The notes under the pieces were generated by a model. The model did not search any database and was not told the origin of the DNA. It saw only the letters and a program-made list of their open reading frames with translations. Below are positions 23,801 through 39,900 of a stretch of DNA of 64,000 bases, piece after piece. Source of the DNA: Plotosus lineatus (lineage: Eukaryota; Chordata; Actinopteri; Siluriformes; Plotosidae); NCBI GenBank assembly GCA_024760905.1, contig CM045732.1:53664996-53728995 (forward strand), written 5' to 3'. Within the stretch, counting starts at the first letter, position 1, and each line of letters begins with the position of its first letter. Made by a program: the position numbers and the translations under genes.

Positions 23801-24146
23801 TGGGGCAGTGGTGGTCTAGTGGATGGGTCGCACGCTCGCTGATCCTAAGGTTGGGGGTTCGAGTCCCCACAGAGTTGTCACTGTCCCCCCAGTGCAGCTA
23901 ACTGGGTTATCAAAGGCGGGCCATGTCTCTCACTGTCTATGGTGAGAGGTTCATGTAAAAGAACCATTACTGACTTTCGTAAAAAGAGTAGGTGCAAAGC
24001 CGTCAGCGTGTTTCTGTCCCTTGCTAAAAGGGTTGTGACAGGAAGGGCATCTGATGTAAAAACCTATGCCAAGTCAAATGTGCGAATCAGATGATTCGCT
24101 GTGGCAACTCCCAAGAACGGGAAAAAGCCAAAAGGAAGAATGAATT
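23801..24146 (+). mobile_element. tRNA-derived SINE type A, near complete
   Basis: The head has a perfect A box tggtctagtgg and B box ggttcgagtcc. The shared body follows. The 3' part 'gacaggaagggcatctgatg', 'aaaaacctatgccaagtcaa' and 'tgcgaatcagatgattcgctg' is LINE-derived, and it ends 'gggaaaaagccaaaaggaag'. The last two blocks correspond to the 5' leader and the 3' tail of the LINE at 56196-59361. Confidence 0.9.
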
Positions 24147-24312
24147 GTTGTGGGTTTTGTCTGATTCTTTAATAACAGTCTTGTGAATGAGTATTTTAAT
24201 GTTTGTGTAATAAGAGGTTGGGGGAGGGGGAACTAGGGATGACAGTTTGAGTTGTCAAAAGAAAAGCTGACTTTTAGCAATCTTAAATAAATAAGGATGC
24301 CAATATGTAAGC

Positions 24313-24313
<1 letters not shown>

Positions 24314-24363
<50 letters not shown>

Positions 24364-24382
24364 CAGTATATATATATATATA
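24314..24382. repeat. (CA)n(TA)n microsatellite
   Basis: A CA run passes into TA. Confidence 0.9.
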
Positions 24383-24628
24383 TACCCCAGTGCAGCTAAC
24401 TGGGTTATCAAAGGCCGGCCATGTCTCTCACTGTCTATGGTGCGAGGCTGTAAAAGAACCATTGCTGACTTTCGACAAGAGTAGGTTGCAAAGCCATCGG
24501 CGTGTTTCCGCCCTGCGATGGCCTGGCGAGCTGTCCAGGGTGTACTCTGCCCTCGCCCGAAGTTGGCTGGGATGGGCGCCAGCCTCCCCGCGACCCTAAT
24601 TAGGATTAAGCGGTTACAGAAAGTGAAT
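24382..24628 (+). mobile_element. tRNA-derived SINE type B, 5'-truncated
   Basis: It starts inside the body ('ccagtgcagctaactgggtt') and carries a complete type-B 3' end ('gatggcctggcgagctgtcc', 'cccgcgaccctaattagg', 'attaagcggttacagaaag'). It is bracketed by (TA)n microsatellites, which hide any target-site duplication. Confidence 0.85.
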
Positions 24629-24633
24629 GATGA

Positions 24634-24636
<3 letters not shown>

Positions 24637-24702
<66 letters not shown>
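24637..24702. repeat. (TA)n microsatellite
   Basis: Pure TA run following the 'gaatgatgatga' tail of the preceding SINE. Confidence 0.95.
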
Positions 24703-24707
<5 letters not shown>

Positions 24708-24709
<2 letters not shown>

Positions 24710-24905
24710 TTTGAGATTTCCTTTCGGCTTTTTCAGGGGTCACCACAGCAAATGATTCGCATGTTTGATTCGGCGTAGGTTTTTATGTCGGATGCCCTTC
24801 CTGACCCAACCCTTTTAGCAAGGGACACTAGCACGCTGACAGCTTTGCAGCCTACTCTTTTTACAAAAGTCAGCAATGGTTCTTTTACATGCCTCTCACC
24901 ATATA
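24708..24905 (-). mobile_element. tRNA-derived SINE type A, 5'-truncated, antisense
   Basis: Reading antisense: tail 'cctttcggctttttcagggg', then 'tttttatgtcggatgccctt' and 'aaaagtcagcaatggttctt'. It stops at 'cctctcaccatatac', so the head is missing. Confidence 0.85.
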
Positions 24906-24924
24906 CATACACACAGTATATCTT

Positions 24925-25252
24925 CTTCTTTTCCTTTCGGCTGTTCCCTTCAGGGGGTCACTACAGCGAATCATCTGTCTCTATCTCACCCTGTCCTTTG
25001 CATTTTCTTCTCTTACACCAACTATCTTCGTGTCTTCCTTCACCCCATCCATAAATCTCCTCTTTGGTCTTTCTCGAGGCCTTTTGCCTGGTAGTTCCAA
25101 CCTCAGTATCCTACTACCAATATATTCACTATCCCTCCTCTGTACATGTCCAAACCATCTCAATCTAGCCTCTCTGACTTTGTCTCCAAAACCTCTTACA
25201 TGTGCTGTCCCTCTGATGTACTCATTCCTGATCCTATTCATCCTCGTTCCTC
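24925..25252 (-). mobile_element. RTE-like LINE, 3'-end fragment, antisense
   Basis: On the minus strand it encodes RIRNEYIRGTAHVRGFGDKV, REARLRWFGHVQRR and RPKRRFMDGVKED, and ends in the tail 'gaaaggaaaagaagaag'. The plus-strand 211-codon open frame covering it is an antisense shadow. It adjoins the (CA)n(TA)n(T)n run at 25267-25368. Confidence 0.85.
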
Positions 25253-25266
25253 CCAGAGAGCCTCAA

Positions 25267-25268
25267 AA

Positions 25269-25342
<74 letters not shown>

Positions 25343-25368
25343 TTTTTTTTTTTATATATATATATATT
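25267..25368. repeat. Compound (CA)n(TA)n(T)n(TA)n repeat
   Basis: The CA, TA, oligo-T and TA runs are contiguous. Confidence 0.9.
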
Positions 25369-25369
25369 T

Positions 25370-26723
25370 TCTGTGTGAAAAAAAGAGAAACATGGACACA
25401 TGTTAAATCGGTATATGACTGCATAACAAAAAGAAAGTTTCATGAGGACTTCAAGAACAATTCTATGAATTGCCTTCCTGGCAAGAAATGTTCAGACGGA
25501 ATAACACGGAAGATGGGGGAATAATTGCTGAACATTTGCGGATGACAACATTTCTGCTTCCATACGTCTGCTTTGCTCCAGTGAAATGGGGGTATTAGCT
25601 TTTCTCTGTGAGAACCAGTCGGGTTGACACACATGGCTGTGATAGTCATGCTGCTGGGTAAACAGCAGATTTGTGAGACAGTGAGACCTGTATTTGCTTA
25701 AGAGTGTGGACTGTGTTTCATGCTATGGGTCTGTGAAATGTTCCGAATCCCTGCAATATTCTCACCTGTGTTTAATGCACAATTCCGCCAACACAGGCTG
25801 GGGCTCTTGACCACCAAAATATTACACATTGCATTAACTATTCTAGAGAATATGAGCTGAAACAGTTGTGTCAAAACTATTCCACAAACTTTTCGAAAGT
25901 GGTTTCGACTTTCTTTATTTTCTATAAAAATAACGAATTTGTCAGAAAATAAGAAAATTATTTTATAACAACAAAGGCAATATATATTTCAACATGTTAC
26001 ATTTTTGAGACACAGACCCATTTTTCTGCTTGTTACTCATCAATACTAAAAGTCGATGATGGCTGTCTAAGTTTCATCTCTCCACCTCCCCATGTTGTTT
26101 CTGATTACCCAGAGCACCTGCTGTTTGGAAGAATTACAAATAGATTAAAAAAAAAAAAACATTTAAGTGAGAAATTAAATTATTTGCCATGATAGGATAT
26201 TTATTTTATAGCTAATAGAGACCATATAATCAAATATACTGAATGTATTTACATACTGAATGTATATTATAAATCAAATACATAAACAATCTTTTTAAAT
26301 GTTATATAAAGAGTATTTACTTAATGGTATGGATACGAGATAAAGGTTCTGAATGGTATGAGAGCTGAAAAGCAAAGCTTTTTCCAAGAGTGGTTAGAAG
26401 TAACAAGAGCAAAGAGGGATGGAAAATATTTTAATGACTTCAAGGAAAAAGACTGGATTGGATACAGTGATGAAAAAATGTACCATCTGTCTAAACAGAG
26501 TTAGGAGACAGAGTCTGAAGACAAAGACCCAAAGAATAGCACAGATCCATAATGCCTGAAAATGTAATTTACTATTTATTATGGACTAAATAAAACTTTT
26601 AAATAAACTGCAGCCTCACAATCATAAACTTATTTCCACCCTCGTCTTCCCTTCTTTAACACACACACACACACACACACACAGACCCACCAAACCCGAA
26701 GAGAAATAATGCATAATCATCAC

Positions 26724-26759
<36 letters not shown>

Positions 26760-27040
26760 GTGTTGGATTTTACAATCCATTACAAAAATAAATACTTTCA
26801 AAGTTTTCAAAAGTCATGTTCGCAATACGCTTGTTTATTGTTCAAAGTTAAACATACATTACTAGATTTTATTTCACATCAGTAAACTTAAAAGTTTTCA
26901 TTTACCACACTGCATGGATACCCAGCTTCTTGGGGTCAGTTTATATTGCAGAGGTTAAATTGATGAATGGTATATTCTTCCTGACTACCTTGATTGGCTT
27001 ACTTTCTGTAGTAATTGGGAAAATATTCTTATAATGTACG
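25370..27040. other. Intergenic sequence downstream of VCPKMT
   Basis: No exon seen. It contains (CA)n at 26658-26683 and (TTA)n at 26723-26759. The distal part may be VCPKMT 3' UTR on the minus strand. Confidence 0.4.
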
Positions 27041-27046
27041 TTTAAT
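27041..27046 (-). terminator. Candidate VCPKMT poly(A) signal ATTAAA
   Basis: ATTAAA on the minus strand, 125 nt after the VCPKMT stop codon. A canonical AATAAA also lies further on, at 26839-26834. Confidence 0.4.
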
Positions 27047-27170
27047 TGATAACTCATGGCAGTGAAGTTAAAGATTGGTGGTCGGGGTGACTTATGATCC
27101 ATAAAGGTTGACAGGTCTGGATACACAAACACAAAGTGCACACTGTTTATATAGAGATCTTAAAAGACAT

Positions 27171-32800
<5,630 letters not shown>

Positions 32801-33176
32801 TTGATATAATTTAGGATTGCATGTTTTATAAAATTTTCAAGGTATTTAAATAAATATTGTCTTGTATTTAATTTCAAGTGACACAGAACTTACGTAACGT
32901 TTTGGGGAAATAGATCTAGTGAATGTATTACTGAACTGAGCTAGTTATACGTTTTGATTTTTTTCAAGTGTATTTGTGTTACGTGATCTCCTTCTTGTGG
33001 CATGATAGAGTTACTGCATTTTAACAAAAATAAACACCAATTTACAGAACCTCTTTTTTATTTTCCTAGCAATTTATGCACAAAGTAGAAAATGACCGCA
33101 ATGGAAACAAGACATTTTATTTCTCTCTCTCGGACACACACATAAGTAAGTGTGTGTAATATACATAAACACTGTG

Positions 33177-33181
<5 letters not shown>

Positions 33182-33219
<38 letters not shown>

Positions 33220-33228
33220 TACATACAT
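33182..33228. repeat. (TA)n(CA)n microsatellite
   Basis: Dinucleotide runs between VCPKMT and TEX36. Confidence 0.85.
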
Positions 33229-33321
33229 GGCTACAGCCATGGAAAAAAGTAAGAAAATACTTTAAATATATATTACCAGAAAGAAAACAATCAACTCATA
33301 AGAAATAATACATATGATTGC

Positions 33322-33327
33322 TTTAAT
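33322..33327 (-). terminator. Candidate TEX36 poly(A) signal ATTAAA
   Basis: ATTAAA on the minus strand, 29 nt downstream of the TEX36 stop codon. Confidence 0.5.
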
Positions 33328-33356
33328 GTGCTGTACTTTGACTGGGTTATATTAGG

Positions 33357-33679
33357 TTACAATGCTGGTAAGTGGTTGGTAGCTGCCAGTACATTAAGAG
33401 ATATGCGCTGGTTCATATCATGCCTTCCAAACCACATGTAGTCTTCATTCTGGGCCGCAGCATCCTGATGTGACTTCTTCAGATGGCTCTTGGGGAAACG
33501 GCGTTTGTCCTGTATGCCTCCTGTAGCCTCTGCATTCTGCTTAGACAGGTAATCAGACTGATAAATGGACTGATTTGCACTCCCTGAACTTACAACAGGC
33601 ATACCATCATCATGACAGAGGCAGAAATGAGTGTCATGCTGCCGACGGTCATCCAGGCACTTCTTACGACCCACTCGCT

Positions 33680-33710
<31 letters not shown>

Positions 33711-35234
33711 CTGATGCAGTCATTTTGTAATTAAATAAATAATAGTTGTGCCATACACAGAGAAAGTATTAAAAATAGTGTGACTTACCTTCCCAAATGC
33801 ATCTATATTATCTTGCAGTGAATTTCGGTTATCATGCTCTGAATTGGGATATTCTCTGCCCATTGTCTTCTGTAAGAAAAAGAAACATATATTTCCTTTT
33901 TTGTAGCTAGGAGTAAGTTTACTTAGTTTTCTAAACACTGCTAAACACTTCTATGTGATGCAATGTTTACTAGAAAACTATTGCTGTACTGTATGTAAAT
34001 GGAATATCCAAGCAAACTTTTTTTTTTTACCTTTTCAGTGTCGATGAAGGTTTTGGGATATTTTTCTTGTCCTTGCATTTGTTCCAGTGTGGCCTGGGAC
34101 AGCATGGCTCCTGTGGTGGTAGCAGCTTCTCTTGTTACCTCACTCTCCTTTGAGCCAATATGGGCAAACTACAAAAAAAATACATATTATATATATTCAT
34201 TTATTTTCTGAACTGCTTAGTCCTAATTAGAGCCACAAGGAGGTTCGCCCCCTAATTAGGATGAAGCGGTTACAGAAATGAAGGAGGTTCGTGTCCATCT
34301 CAGCTGACTTCGGGCAAGGGCAGAGCACACCCTGGTCAGCTTGCCAGTCCATCGCAGGGAAGAAAGTAATTGAGGGCTATGCCTCCTTCTCTTGACGAAA
34401 GTCAGCTATGGTTCTTTTACAGGCCTCTCACCATCGACAGTGAGAGACATGGCCGGCCTTTGATAACCAAGTTAGTTGCATCAGGGAGCCAGCAGTGACA
34501 ACACATTGATAGTGGGGCTTAAACCCTGGACTTTGAGATCAGTAATCCAGTTACCTTCCATTGGGCGACTAACTGCCATGATATGATTGATATAATAATG
34601 ATATATGATGGTTTAAGGACTCACCCATTTGCCACTTTGATCTACAAGTGCATATCTCCTTCCTTTAGTCATTGTGTATTTAAGGTATTAAGCTCAGCTG
34701 TGAATTAAAGATTAGGAATCTAAAGTCCCAAAAATCTTATTGTGATAAATCAGTTGGTCAGAATGTTGTCGTCGTCATCATCATCGTCATCATCATCACT
34801 TAAGTCTTATATCCAGAGAAAAACTAGCGTCACATGACATACTGTGTGCTGTCACAACAAACTGATGTCACTGCTGCGATGTTAGGCGTGGCTTCTAATT
34901 CAGTTCATTCACAACATAAATTGAAGACTTGAGACACTGCTTGTTATGCTGATGTTTATTTGTTCGCTTTAATTAACTGTAATAGTCAAGTATTTAGACG
35001 TTGTATCTTGATATAAAAATAAATTAACATTTCATTTTCAGTGTGGTGATGCACTAGTACAGTCCACAACCACTGTTAAATACAATAAACAAAACAGTAA
35101 TTTTTACAATGCGTGTATAATGTAAAAAGTCAATTTGGTGAAAACATTACAGTTAAACTTTTTCCTCAACATTTCTAAATTAACTGCATATACATTATGG
35201 TAAATATGTAAATTGCTTTGTTTATTTTATATAT

Positions 35235-35303
<69 letters not shown>

Positions 35304-35603
35304 AAATTAATTACTTAATATTAATTAATATTGGTGTAGGTTGGCCCTGTGTTAAACGCAAGTTGTGTATTTCGGGTGTACTCTGTTTCCACCTGTAGTC
35401 GGCTGATTTATTTTATAATATAAATAAAATCTATATTATATTATATTATTTAAAAAATTAATATATTCTTTTCTTTTCGGCTTTTTCCCGTTAATTTTGA
35501 ATAATAAACATCACAGATACAAGGCACAATATTTTAAATGTACTCTCACCCACTTGCCATCTTTGTCAATATTTACAAATTTCTTTCTTCTTTTAGTCAT
35601 CAT
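33357..35603 (-). CDS. tex36: Testis-expressed protein 36
   Basis: The minus-strand exons are a first exon, then 34168-34031, 33869-33789 and 33677-33357 (stop). All junctions are phase 0. Two first exons can serve: proximal 34672-34625 (M-T-K-G-R-R...S-G-K-W) or distal 35603-35550 (MMTKRRKKF...DGKW). With the proximal exon the protein is 196 aa. Human TEX36 as I remember it begins MTKGRR and continues to GRWFPHIG. Here exon 2 gives FAHIGSKESEV, exon 3 contains HDNRNSLQDN and exon 4 starts RVGRKKCLDDRRQH, the same order as the conserved HDNR...GRKK core. No signal peptide or membrane segment is visible. The function is unknown. The head-to-head position with EDRF1 agrees with the human 10q26 neighbourhood. 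Confidence 0.85.
33678..33708. repeat. (CA)n microsatellite abutting a splice acceptor
   Basis: On the TEX36 (minus) strand this is a (TG)n run ending 'tgtag' immediately before the last exon. Confidence 0.85.
34207..34585 (-). mobile_element. tRNA-derived SINE type B, antisense, with a tail-only insertion
   Basis: Reading antisense: tail 'tttctgaactgcttagtcc', then 'tcagctgacttcgggcaagg', 'agagcacaccctggtcagc' and 'gacgaaagtcagctatggtt'. The body and a worn head ('agttggtcgcccaatgg'-like) finish the copy. A second tail copy in the opposite orientation interrupts it at 34248-34280. It lies in TEX36 intron 1 when the proximal first exon is used downstream of the distal one. Confidence 0.8.
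34248..34280 (+). mobile_element. 33-nt tail-only retroposon insertion with TSD
   Basis: The stretch 'taattaggatgaagcggtta' plus 'cagaaatg' is the end of a type-B tail in plus orientation. It lies within the minus-orientation SINE and is flanked by perfect 11-bp repeats aaggaggttcg at 34237-34247 and 34281-34291. Confidence 0.75.
34625..34672 (-). CDS. tex36: TEX36 proximal first coding exon
   Basis: A 16-codon exon with the pattern MTKGRR...V..SGKW, followed by donor GG|gtgagt. It is the copy closest to the mammalian N-terminus (MTKGRR). Upstream sequence 'tcacaataagatttttggga' resembles that upstream of the distal copy. Confidence 0.75.
35235..35301. repeat. (TA)n microsatellite
   Basis: Pure TA array between the two TEX36 first exons. 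Confidence 0.95.
35467..35495 (-). repeat. Tail-only type-A SINE/LINE remnant
   Basis: About 28 nt, 'cttttcttttcggctttttcccg', match only the antisense end of the type-A tail. Nothing else of the element is present. Confidence 0.55.
35550..35603 (-). CDS. tex36: TEX36 distal (duplicated) first coding exon
   Basis: A 17-18 codon exon, (M)MTKRRKKFVN...DGKW, with donor GG|gtgaga in the same phase as the proximal copy. The start region has two consecutive ATGs. Upstream 'tcacagtgagattttaagaa' is alignable to the proximal copy's flank, so the duplication included promoter-proximal DNA. Confidence 0.65.
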
Positions 35604-35609
35604 ATGTGT

Positions 35610-36427
35610 TAAAGTGTGTGTCGCAGTTATGGCAAAGCAAAGTTCTTAAAATCTCACTGTGATTAATCTTTGTCTACTCTCTGTATGACTTGTACCCATG
35701 ACTACAGAGCGCAAGGTATGCACCGGTTAAAGATTACTGTACATATTTATTTGATTTATTTTCTATCCAATAACAAGCTAATGTAGATATGTAAAAGTAC
35801 AGAGAAAACTTTTAGCATTAAATATAATTGTCAGATGTGACTTACATCCCTGTTACACAAAAACTGACTTTGGCATGTATGAAGAATAAAATATATTCCT
35901 AAAAATGCGAATAAAGTTATAAACAAAAATAGAATGCTTTATTTGAGGGTAAAATGTAAAAATAAAATAAGCGTTCATTTTTGTCGAACCTGTCGATGAT
36001 GTCATATGTACTTCCGGGTTAAGCAGCTTCAGAGTCGCTGATATCAAATGTTTTCTTTTCTTTTTTTGAGATTGTTTATGAGTGAATTGATTATGCATAA
36101 TGTCCTGTTACTTTGAAATATTCTCAGCCCGTGTGGATAAATATCCTGACAGTTACTGAGGAAAATAGCATTTGTTGCTCGCTAGGAATATTGAGCATTT
36201 GGAGTGAGAAATGTGTCGTGTACCCAATTATCTCGTCGTGTCGAGCTCAACGGTAACACGTGTTTAGCTCTCTGGTTAATCGGTCAGAACCAAATTTAGG
36301 TCAGAAACCGCGTCACGACTTGGTCAATGTTACCTCGATCTAACTTGGTGAAGTGCTGTTGCTGCTTGTTCTGGAAGTTTCTGGATGACTGAGAGAGTTG
36401 AGCGCATCGTGTTGTGTGCATGAGAAC
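35610..36427. promoter_or_regulatory. TEX36/EDRF1 divergent intergenic region
   Basis: About 0.8 kb separates the distal TEX36 ATG from the EDRF1 ATG. An ETS-type word 'acttccggg' lies at 36009-36017, where an EDRF1 start site could be expected. An upstream ATG at 36420 reads only three codons before a stop. No TATA box was placed. Shared control is inference. Confidence 0.45.
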
Positions 36428-36901
36428 ATGAGCTCCACTGAACCGGTGAAGGACTTGGCTGTGTGTCCACACCACAAACATGAAGAAACCGAAGCAGAAG
36501 GTTCAGGCAGTGAAGACATAAAACAGGTAACCAAAGCTAAAGAAACACACAAAAGTAAAGAGCACAGCCCTTTGTAGCTGGAGCGGCTCAGTGTTGTCTA
36601 TAGTAAGTTTATCCCTTGTACTGAGCCACTGAGATACTAATGATGTGTACAGGTATTGCCATTGTTCCAGAATGCTCATGAAAACACAAGGGGAAAGTGT
36701 GTGTGTGTGTGTGTGTGTGTGGTTAAATGTTTATACTTTACTGATTATACTTTTCAGTCACCATAATAATATAAATAGTTAAAAGTAGCCCCCAGTGTTT
36801 AATAATAGAAAGTTAACTGAACTAGATTTCTAATTACAGGGATCCCTCACTTTCCGCGGTTAATTGGGACCTAGCCCCCCCCCCCAATCCTCGAAGTAGG
36901 A

Positions 36902-36934
<33 letters not shown>

Positions 36935-39900
36935 GACTGACGTATACGTACATGTATATGTGTACGGTATATAATTATCAATAAATACATATTCAATGCT
37001 ATAAATGCTTATATCGACAGTAAACGAATTTAAAAAATAATTGATTATTATTATTATAATCGTTTTTAAGTTATAAGTCATTAGTCAATGATATATGCTT
37101 TATGTACAACTTTGTACAAAAATTTTTTCACATAATAAAAATGTTTTCAATGTTATAAAAAACCAATTAAATGTTAAAAAATAATGCATAAGGTGTAAAT
37201 AAAATATAAATACACACGTATGGATGCGCCTCACAAAAATGTAAGTAGTTTTGGTGGGGGGGTTTTGGGTTGTTTTGTGTTTGTTTAGGGGTTTTTTTTT
37301 TTTTTTTTGTGCATAATTTGCCTTGTTTTTGCAGCACTTTCCTTAACTTTTTCCCCTATTCATCCTTTAATTTCCTTATTTTTTAATTCGATGAATTAAA
37401 AAAAATGCAATGCACTGAAGCTGCATGAATTGAAGTGCGAGTAGCGAGGGATCCCTCTGCATAACACTCAGTATGAAGTATTGAAAGATAATTAAAAAAA
37501 ACTTTGAAGAGGTGAAATTTACATTCCCAACTTGTTACGATCATCATCAGTTCATTTTCTGTAACCGCTTCATCCTAATTAGGGTCGCGGGGAGGCTGGT
37601 GCCCTTCCCAGCAAACTCGGGGTGAGGGCAGAGTACACCCTGGACAGCTCGCCAGGCCATCGCAGGGCGGAAACACGCTGACGGCTTTGCAACCTACTCT
37701 TGTCGAAAGTCAGCAATGGTTCTTTTACATGCCTCACACCATAGACAGTGAGAGACATGGCCGGCCTTTGATAACCCAGTTAGCTGCACTGGGAGGACAG
37801 TGACAACCTTGTGGAGAGTGGGACTCGAACCCCCAACCTTTGGATCAGCGAGCCGGCGCCTTATACCACTAGACCACCACTGCCCATAACTTGTTAGGAT
37901 AATGAGGCTTGTTTACACTAGAGCAAATAGTTAGTGAAGGATTAACATTTTTGTATGAGTACAGATACAGTTTAACACATGAGCAGAAATACTAGACATT
38001 TGTTGTTGTTTTTACTGTAGCGGGTTTGTAATTCTTTATCAGCTTACAGTAATTCTAAAATACCATTATATCAAACATGTTGACTGTTTTCTGGAGTAAT
38101 ATACTGTTAATGTGTTCATATGTCAGACTTCTTTGCAGATACTGATCCAGTGATTTATTTGCCAGTCTCATTTGCTAGTTTTCTTTTTCTCAGGGGCTGG
38201 GCTTGTGTCTTTGTAACAATGAGGTGAAGAGTCGGGCTGTGGTGAAGTACTCTGCAGCACCACCTCCAACCACCTATGCACTTCTTCAGGAGAAAACAGA
38301 TCTCAAGCTTCCGCCAGCAAACTGGCTACGCCAAAGCGCCCAGCTTGGCTCTGCTGGCACCACTGTATTTGGCTCAAGTAGCAAAAGCAAGCCCTTCTCC
38401 AGGTTTGACTTCTTTGATATCCCCTCCAGTCCAGGCTGGTAGATGTTGTGTCGTGTGTGTGAAGGATATTTTATTGACACACCTTGAGCCTGTTATACTT
38501 ATAAATCAATTCCACAGTCTGTTTGAATATCAGTTCTAGGTAAAAATGGCAAATTATGTATTATGGCAGTATTGTGTGTTCATATGTACATTGCATATAC
38601 AGTGATACCTCTGCTCACGAACATAATTGGTTCCCAGAAAGTGTGTGTAAGGCGAAAAGTTCGTCTTCCGAACATTTATTTCCCATAAGAAACCATTAAA
38701 ATGAGAATAATCCGTTCCCAGGTCCCCATAAAACATAATTTTCTACTAAATAAGCCTTAAAACTACACAAAAATATACCTTATTTTATGTATAATAAATG
38801 TGCTATTGTATTGTAATTAAAGAAATAAACTGTACTGTATAATAAAGTCGTTTTATTTACCTTTGTGATGGTAGTTGATGGCTTGATGGAATGGCGTGGG
38901 AGGAGGAGAGAGGGAGGGACTTACTGTTTGGAAGGAGTGTTTGGAAACGCCTACTGTTTGGAAACACCCTTAGCCACACACGCACCCTTAATAGCTTCCT
39001 TGTTCTTAAGGATGGTAGCAATGGTAGACTTAGCGTACTGGTACTGGGACGCTAAGTCACACAAACGCACACCTCGTTCGTGTTTTTCAATGATCTCCGC
39101 CTGTGGTGGGGTCTCGCAAAAGTACACTCAATATGGTCCAAAATGTCTATCAAACACAAACCACTTGAGCACTCAAAGAAAGGGGGTGACGAACTGTGAC
39201 GCCGTGAGCGTGCGTCAACTTCTCGTGGCCGCCACCGTGGCGCTGTTCGACCGCGTGGTTTGGTTCGTCCACCGAAAACTAGTTAGTCAGCAGAGACTAT
39301 ATGCTCGCGAATTTAATGTTCTTGAGGCGAAAAGTTCGTGATCTTAAGCGTTCGTCAGCGGAGGTTTTACTGTATTATGTACATGGTATATTTTGATATC
39401 AGATGTTTATTTTAATAAAAAGAAGGGAAATAAATGGACTTGATCTTGAATAAAATTATTATTATTTTTTTTTTTATAAAATGGAACCTTTTTAATCCTG
39501 TTTTTGCTTGCTTTATTTGGTAATTTTGTAATGGGCAGTTTATTTTTATTGGAATTGTGTGTTGTAAATAAAAAAAAAAATAAGCACAGTTCATAGGAGT
39601 ATATATTACAGGTAATTAAATGAATCATCCAGCATTAAAAACAATGGTAAAGCTTATGTACAGTATTGAAATGGCACCAATGAAAATACATCGCAGCATC
39701 CAATTATCAAAATTTAGCACACAAGACTATAAGCAAGCGCCTTTACCACTGGCATTTTTACCTGGCACCTGAATATGTGCATGTAAATTTCTTTTCTGTA
39801 TTGTTGTCTGTACCTTATCAGTGTTGCCTGACAAATTAAAGTTGCTTTTTGTGTGTATTGCCACCCCCCCACACACCCTCCTGCAGCTTTGGCATGGCTT

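Noticed and set aside
23801..23880. tRNA gene call from good A and B boxes
   Set aside because: The cloverleaf does not close, and the same head recurs in many SINE copies followed by SINE body. It is a tRNA-derived SINE head, not a tRNA gene.
24889..25524. 211-codon plus-strand open frame
   Set aside because: Antisense of a LINE fragment running through CA/TA/T microsatellites.
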